From the NCBI RefSeq assembly GCF_030347995.1, contig NZ_JAQIBC010000001.1:62001-126000 (forward strand): a stretch of DNA of 64,000 nucleotides. Direction: 5' to 3'. Below, in pieces: positions 46,551-56,249 of this stretch. Below the pieces are notes generated by a model, which searched no databases, was not told the DNA's origin, and worked only from the letters and a program-made list of their open reading frames with translations. Numbering within the stretch: the first letter of the stretch is position 1; every line of letters begins with the position of its first letter. Made by a program: the position numbers and the translations under genes. The DNA is from Sulfurovum xiamenensis (lineage in GTDB: Bacteria; Campylobacterota; Campylobacteria; Campylobacterales; Sulfurovaceae).

Positions 46551-47108
46551 TTATAGTCCTTCCTCTTTAAACTGTTCAATCTTCTTTTCACTCCCAACTA
46601 ACCTCCAGACCACTTTATCCACACCAAAATCACGTTCATAATTCACTAGACCTAAATGTTTGAGTCTATAGAGTGTCTTATCCACCTCGTTATAGTTCGT
46701 CGAAAATATATAGACAATTTCTTTTTCGTAAGGAACCAGTTTAGCTTCTTTCAATACTTCTTTCACTGCTAAAGCATACGCTCTAGCCATACCACCTGTA
46801 CCAAGCTTTATGCCTCCAAAGTAGCGTACTATGAGTACTGCACAATTGATAAGTGCTTCACCACGCAAAACATTCAGTGCCGGTACACCTGCACATCCTT
46901 TAGGTTCTCCATCATCAGAAGCATTTTCAACAATTTGCCCAAACTCATTGAAGTAACGTAAGGCATAGACCACATGATTTGCTTTGGGATGTTCAGCTTT
47001 CAGTGCTGATTGTAAACCTTCATACTCTGAAATAGGTACAAGATGCGTAATGAATTTCGAACGATTTACTTCAGTAGTATGAACGATATGAGAAGCGACT
47101 GTAACCAT
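46551..47108 (-). CDS. YigZ/IMPACT family protein
   Basis: About 185 residues. The N-terminal UPF0029/IMPACT domain shows RSKFITHLVPI, HVVYALRYF, NASDDGEPKGCAGVPALNVL and VRYFGGIKLGTGGMARAYA. A small ferredoxin-like C-terminal domain follows. The family is associated with ribosome or translation stress control, though the bacterial role is poorly known. I chose the ATG at 47108, 7 nt after the hemH stop; the longer frame lies inside hemH. Confidence 0.88.
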   Translation of the reverse strand: MVTVASHIVHTTEVNRSKFITHLVPISEYEGLQSALKAEHPKANHVVYALRYFNEFGQIVENASDDGEPKGCAGVPALNVLRGEALINCAVLIVRYFGGIKLGTGGMARAYALAVKEVLKEAKLVPYEKEIVYIFSTNYNEVDKTLYRLKHLGLVNYERDFGVDKVVWRLVGSEKKIEQFKEEGL

Positions 47109-47115
47109 CAATCGA

Positions 47116-48120
47116 TTATAAATGCTGTCCTGCCCCACAGCAAAGACATATACTACAGTCAGCACAAGGGTACATAGGTGTTGGTTCTTTCGACACATAT
47201 TTTACAATAAGGTCTACAAATGTATCACTGTCATTCATACATTCGGCTACGATATAATCATCATATTTAATTTTCTCAGCAATTTCACGATGTTCTATAT
47301 CCAATTCAAACAGTGTTTCAGAGTTATCGATGGTAAATGCTAAAGGATAGATCAGTACTTTACGATTTACAGGATTACGTAGTACATCCACCAGGTTAGG
47401 TTCTAACCAAGCTGCAGACCCCACTTTGGATTGATAGACCAACTTCACATCTTTGAATACAATTCCTTTTAGTGCCAAGAGAGTTTTAATGGCACTGACA
47501 TTGGATTCAACTTGGCGTTGGTAAGGATCGCCCGCTTTAATAATACTCATTGGTAACCCGTGTGCAGACAAGAGCAGATCATATTCACTCGTCTCCTTAT
47601 CCCCTATCGCTTTTTCTATCTGAGCTACACACGCATGAATGTAATCCATGTCATCAAAATATTGACATGTCGACATGGTAATCTTTGGATGATAATCCAA
47701 GGCTTTACATCTTCCAACAATATCTTCATAAGAAGAGAGTGTGGTAGTTGTCGAGTATTGTGGATACATAGGAAATAAGATAAGCTCCTCTATACCATCT
47801 GCTTTACACTGCTTTAATGCATCTCCGGCAAAAGGAGGAACATAACGCATGGCAGCATAAATAGGCATATCCAACTTAGATTTCAGTTTATCAATCAGTT
47901 TATGTGTCAAATCGGATAAAGGAGATTTTCCACCCAAATGTGTATAGCTCTCTTTAGCATCATCCAGTCGTTTGGTTATAATAATTTTACGAATGAGTGC
48001 ACGTGTCATAGAGTTTGTCGGCAAAATGTTTTTATCTGAGAACATATTATGTAAAAAAAGTTCTACTTCATCCAAATCATTGGGGCCACCCATATTGAGA
48101 AGAAAAAGTGCTTTGTTCAT
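47116..48120 (-). CDS. hemH: Ferrochelatase
   Basis: Inserts iron into protoporphyrin IX in the last step of haem synthesis. It has about 334 residues. Family segments are LFLLNMGGPNDLDEVELFLHNMF, the catalytic His in LLSAHGLPMSII, VYQSKVGSAAWLEPN and the Glu-rich NSETLFELDIEHREIA. The C-terminus is Cys-rich (CADCSICLCCG), unusual for a bacterial ferrochelatase and perhaps a metal or FeS site. AAAGGATGTCA supports the ATG at 48120 rather than 48126. Confidence 0.92.
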   Translation of the reverse strand: MNKALFLLNMGGPNDLDEVELFLHNMFSDKNILPTNSMTRALIRKIIITKRLDDAKESYTHLGGKSPLSDLTHKLIDKLKSKLDMPIYAAMRYVPPFAGDALKQCKADGIEELILFPMYPQYSTTTTLSSYEDIVGRCKALDYHPKITMSTCQYFDDMDYIHACVAQIEKAIGDKETSEYDLLLSAHGLPMSIIKAGDPYQRQVESNVSAIKTLLALKGIVFKDVKLVYQSKVGSAAWLEPNLVDVLRNPVNRKVLIYPLAFTIDNSETLFELDIEHREIAEKIKYDDYIVAECMNDSDTFVDLIVKYVSKEPTPMYPCADCSICLCCGAGQHL

Positions 48121-48197
48121 TGACATCCTTTAAAGTCTTGTATCTTAGCATATAAAGTGTAAAATTCATTAAAGTTATAACATATAAAGGTTAAATT

Positions 48198-48917
48198 ATG
48201 ATTATTATTCCTGCACGCATAGGATCAAGCCGCTTCCCCAACAAAGTCTTAGCAGATATCGGAGGCATACCGATGGTTGTAAGAACAGCGAAGGCCGTTG
48301 AAGATATCGATAAGGTCGTTATTGCCACAGACTCACAGGAAGTCATAGATATCGCACTTACACATGGAGTTCAAGCTATACTCACATCCGATACACATCA
48401 GAGTGGTACGGATCGTATCTACGAAGCCGCACAAAAATTGGACCTAGATGAAAATGAGATCATTATCAATGTACAAGGAGATGAACCGTTTATCGAAACT
48501 GATGTTGTGCAGGCCATCTACGATCTAACAAAAAAGAACAAAGAAGATGCACGTATCATGATGAACTCCTGTTACAAAACCATTTCAAATCCAGAAGCTG
48601 ATGATCCGAACATTGTAAAAGTTGTGACAGATGCCAATGACCTGGCCCTCTATTTTTCAAGAGCAAAAGTACCCTACCCAAGAGACCATCATTTTGATGC
48701 ATACAAAGGACATTTAGGTATCTATGGGTTCACTGTCAAATCATTACATCAATTTTGTATGCTTGAACCTGCACCATTGGAAGATATAGAAAAACTGGAA
48801 CAACTCAGAGCCCTCTATCATGGCTATGAAGTTGCTATGATAGAGGTAGAGACAGAGAGTTTTGGTATAGACACCATGGAAGATTTAGAAAAAGCCATTA
48901 AACACCATCGCTTATGA
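48198..48917 (+). CDS. kdsB: CMP-KDO synthetase (3-deoxy-manno-octulosonate cytidylyltransferase)
   Basis: Activates KDO as CMP-KDO for the lipopolysaccharide core. It has 239 residues. The N-terminal IIIPARIGSSRFPNKVLADIGGIPMV, NVQGDEPFI and YFSRAKVPYPRD are family signatures. A single plus-strand gene, it converges on the secretion operon and ends at a strong hairpin. Confidence 0.95.
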   Translation: MIIIPARIGSSRFPNKVLADIGGIPMVVRTAKAVEDIDKVVIATDSQEVIDIALTHGVQAILTSDTHQSGTDRIYEAAQKLDLDENEIIINVQGDEPFIETDVVQAIYDLTKKNKEDARIMMNSCYKTISNPEADDPNIVKVVTDANDLALYFSRAKVPYPRDHHFDAYKGHLGIYGFTVKSLHQFCMLEPAPLEDIEKLEQLRALYHGYEVAMIEVETESFGIDTMEDLEKAIKHHRL

Positions 48918-48924
48918 TGTCTAA

Positions 48925-48950
48925 AACAAAAGAGAAATTCCTCTTTTGTT
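48925..48950. terminator. Bidirectional hairpin between kdsB and the secretion operon
   Basis: AACAAAAGAG and CTCTTTTGTT enclose a 6-nt loop. On the minus strand the stem ends in GTTTTAG, so it fits as the terminator of the secretion operon and can serve kdsB from the other side. Confidence 0.6.
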
Positions 48951-48959
48951 GACGATGAT

Positions 48960-50207
48960 CTAGTTTTTCACCGCTCTTCCAAGATCCCACATTGGCATAA
49001 AAATACCTAGAGCCATAAGCAGTACCAATCCTGCAATAAAGAACATCATAATAGGCTCAATATACGCTGAAAGGTTATCGATCAGATCCTGAAATCGCAT
49101 ATCATAATAATCTGTCACTTTATCCATCATGGCATCTAATTGACCACCCGCTTCACCTGCCTTTATCATCTGAAGCAACATATTCTCATAAAGATTTGTC
49201 AACTGGAAAGCTTCAGCCAAACTCATACCACGACCGATATTTGCATTCACTGTTAACAGCTTTTCTTTGATCACAGCATTATCCACCATACCAACAGCTG
49301 TTTCCAATGCTTCAGAGACTGGGATACCAGATTTGACCAACTGACCAAAGACCAAATTGTATTTATGCATTGTGGAGAGAAAGATCGCTTTATTAATTAA
49401 ATAAAATTTTGGGTGTATCATCATCTTATCCATCTGATACTTGAAATCTGCATTGTTTTTATAGAAAAATTTCACAGCGAAAATAGCAGCAAACAAGATA
49501 AAAATAATCAATAATCCATAATTGTTAAATGCCCATTCCAATTTAAGAAGTATTTGAGTAGGAATTGGAAGATCTGCTTTAAATTTAGCAAATATATCTT
49601 TGAATTTCGGTACAACCACCATAATCAAGATTGTAAATGCAATAGCCATTGCTGCCAAGGTAATCAAGGGTGTTCTAATGGCTTTTTTAAATTTTGCTGT
49701 GTTATCTCTAATTGTTTCAAGTATATCTGCAAGCTTGTGATATGATTCAGAAATATTACCCGTTCTCTCACCGAGATTCGTCATAGCGATGGCAACATGT
49801 CCAAACTCTTCAGTGTAGGGTTCTATTGCATTTGAAATACTGTTACCTGAGTTAATATCTTTATTGATCGTTGTGTATATCTCTTTTAGCTGTTGATTCT
49901 CAGTATTTTCTGCAACTTCCAATAATGTATCATTGATTGGAATACCCGCATCGGTCATGACGGCGATCTGTCGTATTGTTGATATTTTATCATTGAGCGG
50001 TATTTTGGATTTAAAGGATTTTTTAAGTCCTGAAAAGAGTTCAGATATACTATCTTCAAGAGGGGCTGATGTTTCCATAGCCTTCATCACCATTGACATA
50101 GGGAATTTTTGTTTGGCAAGATTTATGGCTGCCATTTTATTGACAGCTTTGACTAGTTCTTGTCTCTTTTTACCCTTTTCCATGACTGTTACATTAAAAT
50201 ATTTCAT
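48960..50207 (-). CDS. ctsF: Type II secretion/competence inner-membrane protein (GspF/PilC family)
   Basis: A 415-residue platform protein with the two repeated T2SSF domains (about residues 70-195 and 275-400) and three helices (about 180-202, 222-245, 380-402). RQIAVMTDAGIPINDTL and FGQLVKSGIPVSEALE are the repeat signatures. It directly follows the ATPase gene (1 nt gap). The operon order matches that of Campylobacter natural transformation genes, so the cts name is given by context; a pilus or secretion role is the alternative. Confidence 0.85.
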   Translation of the reverse strand: MKYFNVTVMEKGKKRQELVKAVNKMAAINLAKQKFPMSMVMKAMETSAPLEDSISELFSGLKKSFKSKIPLNDKISTIRQIAVMTDAGIPINDTLLEVAENTENQQLKEIYTTINKDINSGNSISNAIEPYTEEFGHVAIAMTNLGERTGNISESYHKLADILETIRDNTAKFKKAIRTPLITLAAMAIAFTILIMVVVPKFKDIFAKFKADLPIPTQILLKLEWAFNNYGLLIIFILFAAIFAVKFFYKNNADFKYQMDKMMIHPKFYLINKAIFLSTMHKYNLVFGQLVKSGIPVSEALETAVGMVDNAVIKEKLLTVNANIGRGMSLAEAFQLTNLYENMLLQMIKAGEAGGQLDAMMDKVTDYYDMRFQDLIDNLSAYIEPIMMFFIAGLVLLMALGIFMPMWDLGRAVKN

Positions 50208-50208
50208 C

Positions 50209-51948
50209 TTATAACCTCGCTACTCTATAAATTTCTGCAATGGTCGTTTTACCTTCCAATGCTTTGTGGACACCATCTTCAAACATCGTAATGAACCCTT
50301 CTTCTTCTGCTTGCTGGGTCAGTTCTTCTTTGGATGCATTGTTTGCAATCATACGTGACATCGTTTCACTGACAGTTAATACTTCAGATATCATCTCCCT
50401 TCCCGCATATCCGCTATGTCCACACTCTTTACACCCTTCACCCACATAGAATGTAGGGTTTTCAGGAAGATACTCTTCCACTGATTTTCGGAGTGTCACA
50501 TCAAGCACCGTCTCTTTTTTACAATGAACACATATTTTTCGGACAAGTCTTTGTGCTTGTATCGCAACTAATGCACCACTGACCAGATACTCTTCAATAC
50601 CCATATCCAAAATTCTGGTCACTGCAGAGATCGCATCATTCGTATGCAGTGTAGAAAGAACCAAGTGACCCGTAAGCGCTGCTTGAATAGCAATTCGCAA
50701 TGTCTCTTTATCCCTGATCTCCCCGATCATAATTTTGTCTGGATCCTGTCTGAGTATAGATCTCAATGCATCTGCAAAACTCAATCCGACATTCGGATTC
50801 ACATGTACTTGCTGTAAACCACCCATCTGGTATTCCACCGGGTCTTCCACTGTAATGATCTTATCTTTTACATCTTTGATCGCATTGAGTGCACCATAAA
50901 GCGTTGTCGTTTTACCAGATCCAGTAGGCCCAGTAACAAGAACGATACCATAAGGTACCTTGATTGATTCAGAAAACCTGTCATAACAAAATTTACTCAT
51001 ACCTGCTTCTTCAAGCTTGATCATCGCTTTAGATTTATCCAAAATACGAAGAACAATAGACTCTCCAAATATTGTAGGTAGCGTCGAAACCCTAAAGTCA
51101 AAATCTTTTTTGGATACGGTTGTAGAGAACCTCCCATCCTGAGGTTTTCTTTTTTCTGCAATATCTAAGTTTGAAAGCAGTTTCATTCTTGAAGCCAACG
51201 GATTGAAAATATCTTTATCAAAGGTGAAACTTTGACGTAATATACCGTCTACACGAAATCTAACAATACAGTTTTTTTCCATCGCTTCAATATGAATATC
51301 ACTGGTACCTGCAAATATAGCCGATTTCAATATTACATCGATCAATTTAAGTACAGCAGGTGATTCATCCGCTTTTTCATCAGCTTTTCCCTCTTGTGCC
51401 AGGTCTTTACGAATATCGGCGACCAAACCTTTAATACTCTCATTGATTTCCAAACGCTGTAAATGCTGGTGGATCTGTGATGGTTTAGCAATAGCAATAC
51501 GTATAGGTTTCTTCGGAAAAAGTCTTTGTATGGCATCTTGGGCTGCCATATCAAGAGGATCATCAAAGACAATAAGAACATTTAGATCACTCTCTTCTAT
51601 AGGAATAATATTATATTTGAGTAGTTGACTGTATGAAATTTTTGAGAAGAGTTTCATATCAATTTCGACATCATCCAGATCCACATATTCTACATGTAGT
51701 GTTTTTGCTACCTCTTCTATAATAGGAACAATGTTTATTCCCTCTATCTTCTCAAGATGTGATAGCGTAATCACACCTTGTCTTATCTTCTTAGCCAGAA
51801 AGATCTCTACTGTATGAAGATCTGTCATTTCTTCAGCTAAAAGGTTCGCAAAAGAAATCTTTTTAGGAGGTCTGCTTTTTACCAATGTAGAAATTGCTTC
51901 TTTCGTGATAAGATTTTCTTTCAGCATGATTTCAATGAGTTTTACCAT
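50209..51948 (-). CDS. ctsE: Type II secretion/competence assembly ATPase (GspE/PilB family)
   Basis: A 579-residue hexameric ATPase. The N-terminal MshEN-like region is followed by the core: Walker A GPTGSGKTTTLYGAL, the Asp box ITVEDPVEYQ, Walker B IMIGEIRDKETL and the His box TGHLVLSTLHTNDA. The zinc motif is CVHC...CKEC, as in GspE/PilB. It powers assembly of the pseudopilus used in DNA uptake in related Campylobacterota. There is a 51-nt gap to the upstream TPR gene. Confidence 0.9.
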   Translation of the reverse strand: MVKLIEIMLKENLITKEAISTLVKSRPPKKISFANLLAEEMTDLHTVEIFLAKKIRQGVITLSHLEKIEGINIVPIIEEVAKTLHVEYVDLDDVEIDMKLFSKISYSQLLKYNIIPIEESDLNVLIVFDDPLDMAAQDAIQRLFPKKPIRIAIAKPSQIHQHLQRLEINESIKGLVADIRKDLAQEGKADEKADESPAVLKLIDVILKSAIFAGTSDIHIEAMEKNCIVRFRVDGILRQSFTFDKDIFNPLASRMKLLSNLDIAEKRKPQDGRFSTTVSKKDFDFRVSTLPTIFGESIVLRILDKSKAMIKLEEAGMSKFCYDRFSESIKVPYGIVLVTGPTGSGKTTTLYGALNAIKDVKDKIITVEDPVEYQMGGLQQVHVNPNVGLSFADALRSILRQDPDKIMIGEIRDKETLRIAIQAALTGHLVLSTLHTNDAISAVTRILDMGIEEYLVSGALVAIQAQRLVRKICVHCKKETVLDVTLRKSVEEYLPENPTFYVGEGCKECGHSGYAGREMISEVLTVSETMSRMIANNASKEELTQQAEEEGFITMFEDGVHKALEGKTTIAEIYRVARL

Positions 51949-51999
51949 TTACCGCTCCCTACACTACTCATAAAGTATACCATAATACTCAATTTAGTT

Positions 52000-52737
52000 T
52001 TACAATTTATCATTTTGAATCCGATATAATAATTTTTTTGCCTCTTTGGAGTCTGATTGTTTTAAATAAGCATTTAGTATAGACAAGGCTTCATTTTTAT
52101 GACCCAATTTCACTTTTGATTTAACAAAAATAAGTAAACTTTCTTCCTTACTTTCATCAAGTTTATTGGTCTCTAGTGCCCAATATTCTGCTTTTTCATA
52201 ATTTCCATTTTTATAATAACTTTTCGCTAAAAATAAAGCATCATCAATATCATGTGATTCAAAAAAACGCTTTTCTACATCTTTATATCCTGAAACACTT
52301 GTCGAATCAATGATCTCTAGATGTATGTTCTTCCTTACTGCCATTTCTTCTTCAATAGAAGGTTCATTTGTGTCATCGAGTATAGGTATATCAACCAAAA
52401 GTTTGTCATGTTCTTTCACCACTCTATCGGCCATCTCAATCATATTGTCTTTTACTTCTAGCTTCTCTAAAGGATCATTAAGTAGTACAGTCTCTTTAGT
52501 ATTCATCTTATCAAATGTTGCACTATCTTTAGACTCTTCTTGTTTTTCAGAAGAGTGGTTGACTTTAGAGATCTCAAAATAGGTTTTTAATGCACTAAAA
52601 TTAATTGTGTGATCTGTTTGGAAAAAGATACTAGTAAATGTTAAAACAATAAAAATAACAGTGCCTATATACCAAGGTCTTAACTTTTTCTTTCTATAAC
52701 GTTTCCATTCATCTTCTAATTGTTTGATCTCATACAT
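52000..52737 (-). CDS. Membrane-anchored TPR-like protein of the secretion operon
   Basis: 245 residues with a basic cytoplasmic N-terminus, one helix (RPWYIGTVIFIVLTFTSIFFQ, about residues 20-40), a Ser/Lys/Glu-rich linker, and C-terminal helical repeats of tetratricopeptide type (LFLAKSYYKNGNYEKAEYWALE; KSKVKLGHKNEALSILNAYL). It resembles MshN-like proteins of MSHA systems by position. It overlaps the ATPase gene upstream by 8 nt. Confidence 0.65.
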   Translation of the reverse strand: MYEIKQLEDEWKRYRKKKLRPWYIGTVIFIVLTFTSIFFQTDHTINFSALKTYFEISKVNHSSEKQEESKDSATFDKMNTKETVLLNDPLEKLEVKDNMIEMADRVVKEHDKLLVDIPILDDTNEPSIEEEMAVRKNIHLEIIDSTSVSGYKDVEKRFFESHDIDDALFLAKSYYKNGNYEKAEYWALETNKLDESKEESLLIFVKSKVKLGHKNEALSILNAYLKQSDSKEAKKLLYRIQNDKL

Positions 52738-53542
52738 GAATATATCCTAACTTTAGTGCTGCCATTTCGATGATTCTGTCAGATATCTTTGCATAGTTCA
52801 CTTTAGAGGGTTCATTTTTATCATAATATTCACAAATTTCAAAAATAGTGAATAACAGTTTATTACACTCTCTATAATTACCTTTTGTATATTTATGAAT
52901 ACGTTTTATATTCTTTGCTTTAATACTATTTGCTATTTCAAAAAGATTCTTTTTTAAAAGTTTTTTGTGTATATATGCAGTTTGATCCTCTTTTGTAGCA
53001 TTTTTAAGTTCGATCACTTCCCATATACGAGATTGGAAATGTTCTTTTGCAATGAGGTCTTCATCATCAGTTTTATGTAATGAAACCACAAATTTGACAG
53101 CACGACTATCTGAAAGAAGACGTATTTTCTCCATCATCTCTGGACCATACATTTGCGCTTCGTCAAGCAGTATAATGATCTCTCTTTTGCCTCTAAGTTT
53201 TTTACAAAAATCAACCAAAGAAGCAAAATTGACTTCAGTGTTGCTTGGTAGATCTTTTTTCGTTAAAACTTTGAAGAGTTTATAAAAAAACTCTTTTTCA
53301 TTAATTGCAGGTGTATCAAAATAGTGTATCTCTTTTTGGTGTTTTAGTTTTTCCTGGACACGAGTGAGTAAAATACTTTTCCCCGTACCAGGCTTTCCAA
53401 AAAGTAAGATCATCTTCAGCGGTTTATTCATGCTATGCTGCAATTGTTGAAACGCCGTTACTGAAGAATCTAGATCAATGTAATCGTCAATATCTACCGA
53501 ATCAACGAATACATTTTTAGCAGCTTCATATCTACTTTTCAT
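52730..53542 (-). CDS. ctsP: ExeA/MshM-like AAA ATPase
   Basis: 270 residues. Walker A is LLFGKPGTGKSILLTRV (about residues 42-58) and Walker B is EIIILLDEAQMYG. It is similar in type to ExeA/MshM ATPases that sit beside secretins, and to the nucleotide-binding CtsP of Campylobacter competence. It has no membrane helix. It overlaps both neighbours, the secretin gene by 11 nt and the TPR gene by 8 nt. Confidence 0.78.
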   Translation of the reverse strand: MKSRYEAAKNVFVDSVDIDDYIDLDSSVTAFQQLQHSMNKPLKMILLFGKPGTGKSILLTRVQEKLKHQKEIHYFDTPAINEKEFFYKLFKVLTKKDLPSNTEVNFASLVDFCKKLRGKREIIILLDEAQMYGPEMMEKIRLLSDSRAVKFVVSLHKTDDEDLIAKEHFQSRIWEVIELKNATKEDQTAYIHKKLLKKNLFEIANSIKAKNIKRIHKYTKGNYRECNKLLFTIFEICEYYDKNEPSKVNYAKISDRIIEMAALKLGYIHV

Positions 53543-55184
53543 TTAACTTTGAATATCCCAAATCTCTTAATGAAACAGATTTAGAATTTTTAACGATATG
53601 TGGTGTAATAATAAATACCAACTCTTCTACTTTATTAATTTTCTCTTGACGTTTAAATAAAGTACCTAGACCAGGAATATCACCCAACAGTGGCACATGA
53701 TTGTCTTTGAACCCTGTTTGACTTGATATCAAACCTCCAAGAATAGCATGTTCTCCATCTTTTACTTTGATCACAGAAGCAATTTGTCTTCTTATAAGAT
53801 CAGGTGGGATCGTTCTTTCTGCACCATCTTGACTTGTGACAGGAGCAACTGTATCAGAGACTGATGGATTAATTTTCAGAGTGATCATTCCATTGTCATC
53901 AATCTCCGGTGTAATATCCAGGAGAATACCTGCAAATACAGAATCAACTTGTTGTCCTTGAGCAGTATTCTGATTTGTAGTCGCACTTCCACCTAAAGCA
54001 CCTAGAGTTTCTAATTTATAGAAGAGTTCCTTACCCACACTAATAAGTGCTGGTTGATTGTTCAATGTCATAACACGAGGACTTGAAACACTTTTCACAT
54101 CTCCTTGCGTTGATAAGAACCTGACAACGTCCTTCACTTCAACATTTGAACTAACAGAGAAATGATGTGCATCAGTTAAATCATTTTGACCTATTTCACC
54201 TGTAGTTAATCCACTAGGATCAAAGTCATATTTCGCAATATTTTTTTGTGCGGAGATTAATGTATTTGCTGTAAGATTTTGTAATGAATACAGTTGTGAC
54301 CAGTCAACACCAGTTGTTACACTGTCATCAAAAGCGACACTAATAATACGTATATCGATCAAAACTTGCGACTTGATTTGCTTTGTTAATGTATGTATAT
54401 ATTGAGATACTCTATTGATCTGTCTATCTGTACCAGTAACTGTAACCATACCAGCTTCTGGGTTAATTACAGGAGCTAAAGGATTGTATTCCCATACTTT
54501 ACCATCTGGTCCGGTCCAAGTATCATTACTTGATCTTGTATAATGTGTACTTCCATCTGCAGCACCAATCAGGATACGCTGTACCTCTTTTTCCACCGTC
54601 TTCCAGAATTGGAACTCATCATTGGTTTCTATGCTGATACCTGTCTTTGACATATCACCACCAGTACCACTCATATTACCATTCATACCACCTGCACCAC
54701 CTGCACCACCTGCACCACCAGCACCACCAGCACCACTAGCACCACTCATATTACTATTAGTGTCACTTGAACTTGCTATAGTAACATTTGCAGTACTTGT
54801 TCCTTTTCTTTGTCCGGAAATATAATGGATACGAAATGTACGTGTGATCAAATATGAAATCGTCAGTTTATTTCCATTTAATGTATAATTCAAGTCATTA
54901 TCTTTAAGGATCGTATTTAGAAAACCTTTCAATGTACTATTTTTCAATTTTACATAGTAGAGTTTTTTATCCAAACGCAATTTTGCAGCATCATCCTTGA
55001 TAATAACACTCAACCCACACGTTTCTGCAAGATTATCGATCACATCTCTAATGGATAATTTACTATCTATAGTCACACTAAATAACTTTGTAGAACAACT
55101 TCCAGCTGATAGATTATGCGTAAATCCTATGAGCATTGCGAATACTATAAGAAACTTAATCCGTGATATTTGTACTTTTTTCAT
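53532..55184 (-). CDS. ctsD: Secretin (GspD/PilQ/MshL family)
   Basis: A 550-residue outer-membrane secretin. The signal peptide is at the N-terminus. An STN/N0 domain follows (SIRDVIDNLAETCGLSVII), then a Gly-Ala-Gly-rich spacer (about residues 145-170). The N1-type segment is EAGMVTVTGTDRQINRVSQYI, and the C-terminal secretin domain ends VPLLGDIPGLGTLFKRQ and ELVFIITPHIV. It should form the outer-membrane pore for DNA uptake or pilus passage. The spacer is encoded by six 9-bp repeats. Confidence 0.88.
   Translation of the reverse strand: MKKVQISRIKFLIVFAMLIGFTHNLSAGSCSTKLFSVTIDSKLSIRDVIDNLAETCGLSVIIKDDAAKLRLDKKLYYVKLKNSTLKGFLNTILKDNDLNYTLNGNKLTISYLITRTFRIHYISGQRKGTSTANVTIASSSDTNSNMSGASGAGGAGGAGGAGGAGGMNGNMSGTGGDMSKTGISIETNDEFQFWKTVEKEVQRILIGAADGSTHYTRSSNDTWTGPDGKVWEYNPLAPVINPEAGMVTVTGTDRQINRVSQYIHTLTKQIKSQVLIDIRIISVAFDDSVTTGVDWSQLYSLQNLTANTLISAQKNIAKYDFDPSGLTTGEIGQNDLTDAHHFSVSSNVEVKDVVRFLSTQGDVKSVSSPRVMTLNNQPALISVGKELFYKLETLGALGGSATTNQNTAQGQQVDSVFAGILLDITPEIDDNGMITLKINPSVSDTVAPVTSQDGAERTIPPDLIRRQIASVIKVKDGEHAILGGLISSQTGFKDNHVPLLGDIPGLGTLFKRQEKINKVEELVFIITPHIVKNSKSVSLRDLGYSKLNEK
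54688..54741 (-). repeat. Six 9-bp tandem repeats inside the secretin gene
   Basis: Six units of the type CCACCTGCA (three exact, then CCACCAGCA twice, CCACTAGCA) encode Gly-Gly-Ala repeats on the minus strand. A change in copy number would keep the frame and lengthen or shorten a flexible linker by three residues per unit. Confidence 0.8.
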
Positions 55185-55188
55185 TCTA

Positions 55189-55593
55189 TTACCTTTCTTC
55201 CAACTTTATAAAATTATCTCTTTTCTCTTGAAGAAATAATTTTTTAATGTGATTTTCATTTCGAAGCACCACACCTCTTTCACCTATATATTTTAATGTA
55301 TACCCCATCACACTGTCATCAAGACTTTTCCATGAATCATTAATATAAGCTTTTCCATTTACAATCGCATGTAGTACTAACTTTGCATCATTTTTATCAT
55401 GCAGTGCAACTGTTGTCACATTATTCTCTTCTTCTAATCGCACAAATGGGTCTTTGGTACTCTCTAACGTCGCTAAGTTTACACCTTCACGTTTTTCATG
55501 TATTTTAAGAATCATATCTTGTATCTGTTTCACAGATAAATCTGCATTTAAAAGCATTGTCAGTGGTAATAGTAATAAAAATATCTTTTTCAT
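55189..55593 (-). CDS. PilP/MshK-like periplasmic protein of the secretion operon
   Basis: 134 residues with a signal peptide (MKKIFLLLLPLTMLLNA). The C-terminal beta region AYINDSWKSLDDSVMGYTLKYIGERGVVLRNE looks like the PilP/GspC HR-type domain that contacts the secretin. The ATG at 55593 shares a base with the stop of the upstream gene (TAATG); the six extra upstream codons are not needed. The family match is by pattern and position only. Confidence 0.65.
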   Translation of the reverse strand: MKKIFLLLLPLTMLLNADLSVKQIQDMILKIHEKREGVNLATLESTKDPFVRLEEENNVTTVALHDKNDAKLVLHAIVNGKAYINDSWKSLDDSVMGYTLKYIGERGVVLRNENHIKKLFLQEKRDNFIKLEER

Positions 55594-56249
55594 TAGTGAT
55601 TTATCCCCCATACTGAAATATTAATATCTGCTATAGTGTCTGATGAATTACTGTCAGAAACCAAATGAGATTCAAAAATATCTGTAACCAAAACATTTTG
55701 CTCAAGTTCATTCATAAACTTAACAATATTCTTATATGGTCCCTTACTACCTATACCTATCTCTAATACATGACCAAAACTACCTGTATTTTCACTGACA
55801 TACTTATTTGTAATATACTCCAGGTCAACATTGTGTATTTCTGCTGTATTGGTAATAGAATTTAAGAATTTAGACCAACTTTTTTGATTGAATAACATAT
55901 CTGATAATTTTTCTAAATTAGAGTCTATGAACTTGATCTTGTTTGTTGTATCGACAATCTTTTTCTTTTTGACAATGATATCATTATCAAATTTTTTCAC
56001 ATAATACTCACGATCACCACCCACTGTGATAGAGTTAAGATATGTATTATTATCTGTAATACTTTTTTGTATGCTTTTTTTACTTCGTTCACTTTTTTTG
56101 TAAAGGTCTTCTGTATAAGGTAAGAGCAACTCATAGCCGAGATATGCGATAACAGCTGCTAACCCCAAAATCACTACCCATTTTTCACTCTCTTTTTTAG
56201 GAGCAAAGTAGATATCTAATGCTTCTAGTTTATCTTCTAAATATTTCAT
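55593..56249 (-). CDS. PilO/MshJ-like membrane protein of the secretion operon
   Basis: 218 residues. A short cytoplasmic N-terminus, one helix (WVVILGLAAVIAYLGYELLL, about residues 24-43), a Lys-rich coiled region, then a ferredoxin-like periplasmic domain (EIGIGSKGPYKNIVKFMNELEQ) as in PilO/GspM. It may correspond to CtsR of Campylobacter by position. It overlaps the upstream gene by 4 nt and the downstream one by 1-3 nt. Confidence 0.65.
   Translation of the reverse strand: MKYLEDKLEALDIYFAPKKESEKWVVILGLAAVIAYLGYELLLPYTEDLYKKSERSKKSIQKSITDNNTYLNSITVGGDREYYVKKFDNDIIVKKKKIVDTTNKIKFIDSNLEKLSDMLFNQKSWSKFLNSITNTAEIHNVDLEYITNKYVSENTGSFGHVLEIGIGSKGPYKNIVKFMNELEQNVLVTDIFESHLVSDSNSSDTIADINISVWGINH

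Noticed and set aside
54622..54825. Plus-strand proline-rich frame
   Set aside because: It is the antisense shadow of the Gly-Gly-Ala repeats in the secretin gene.
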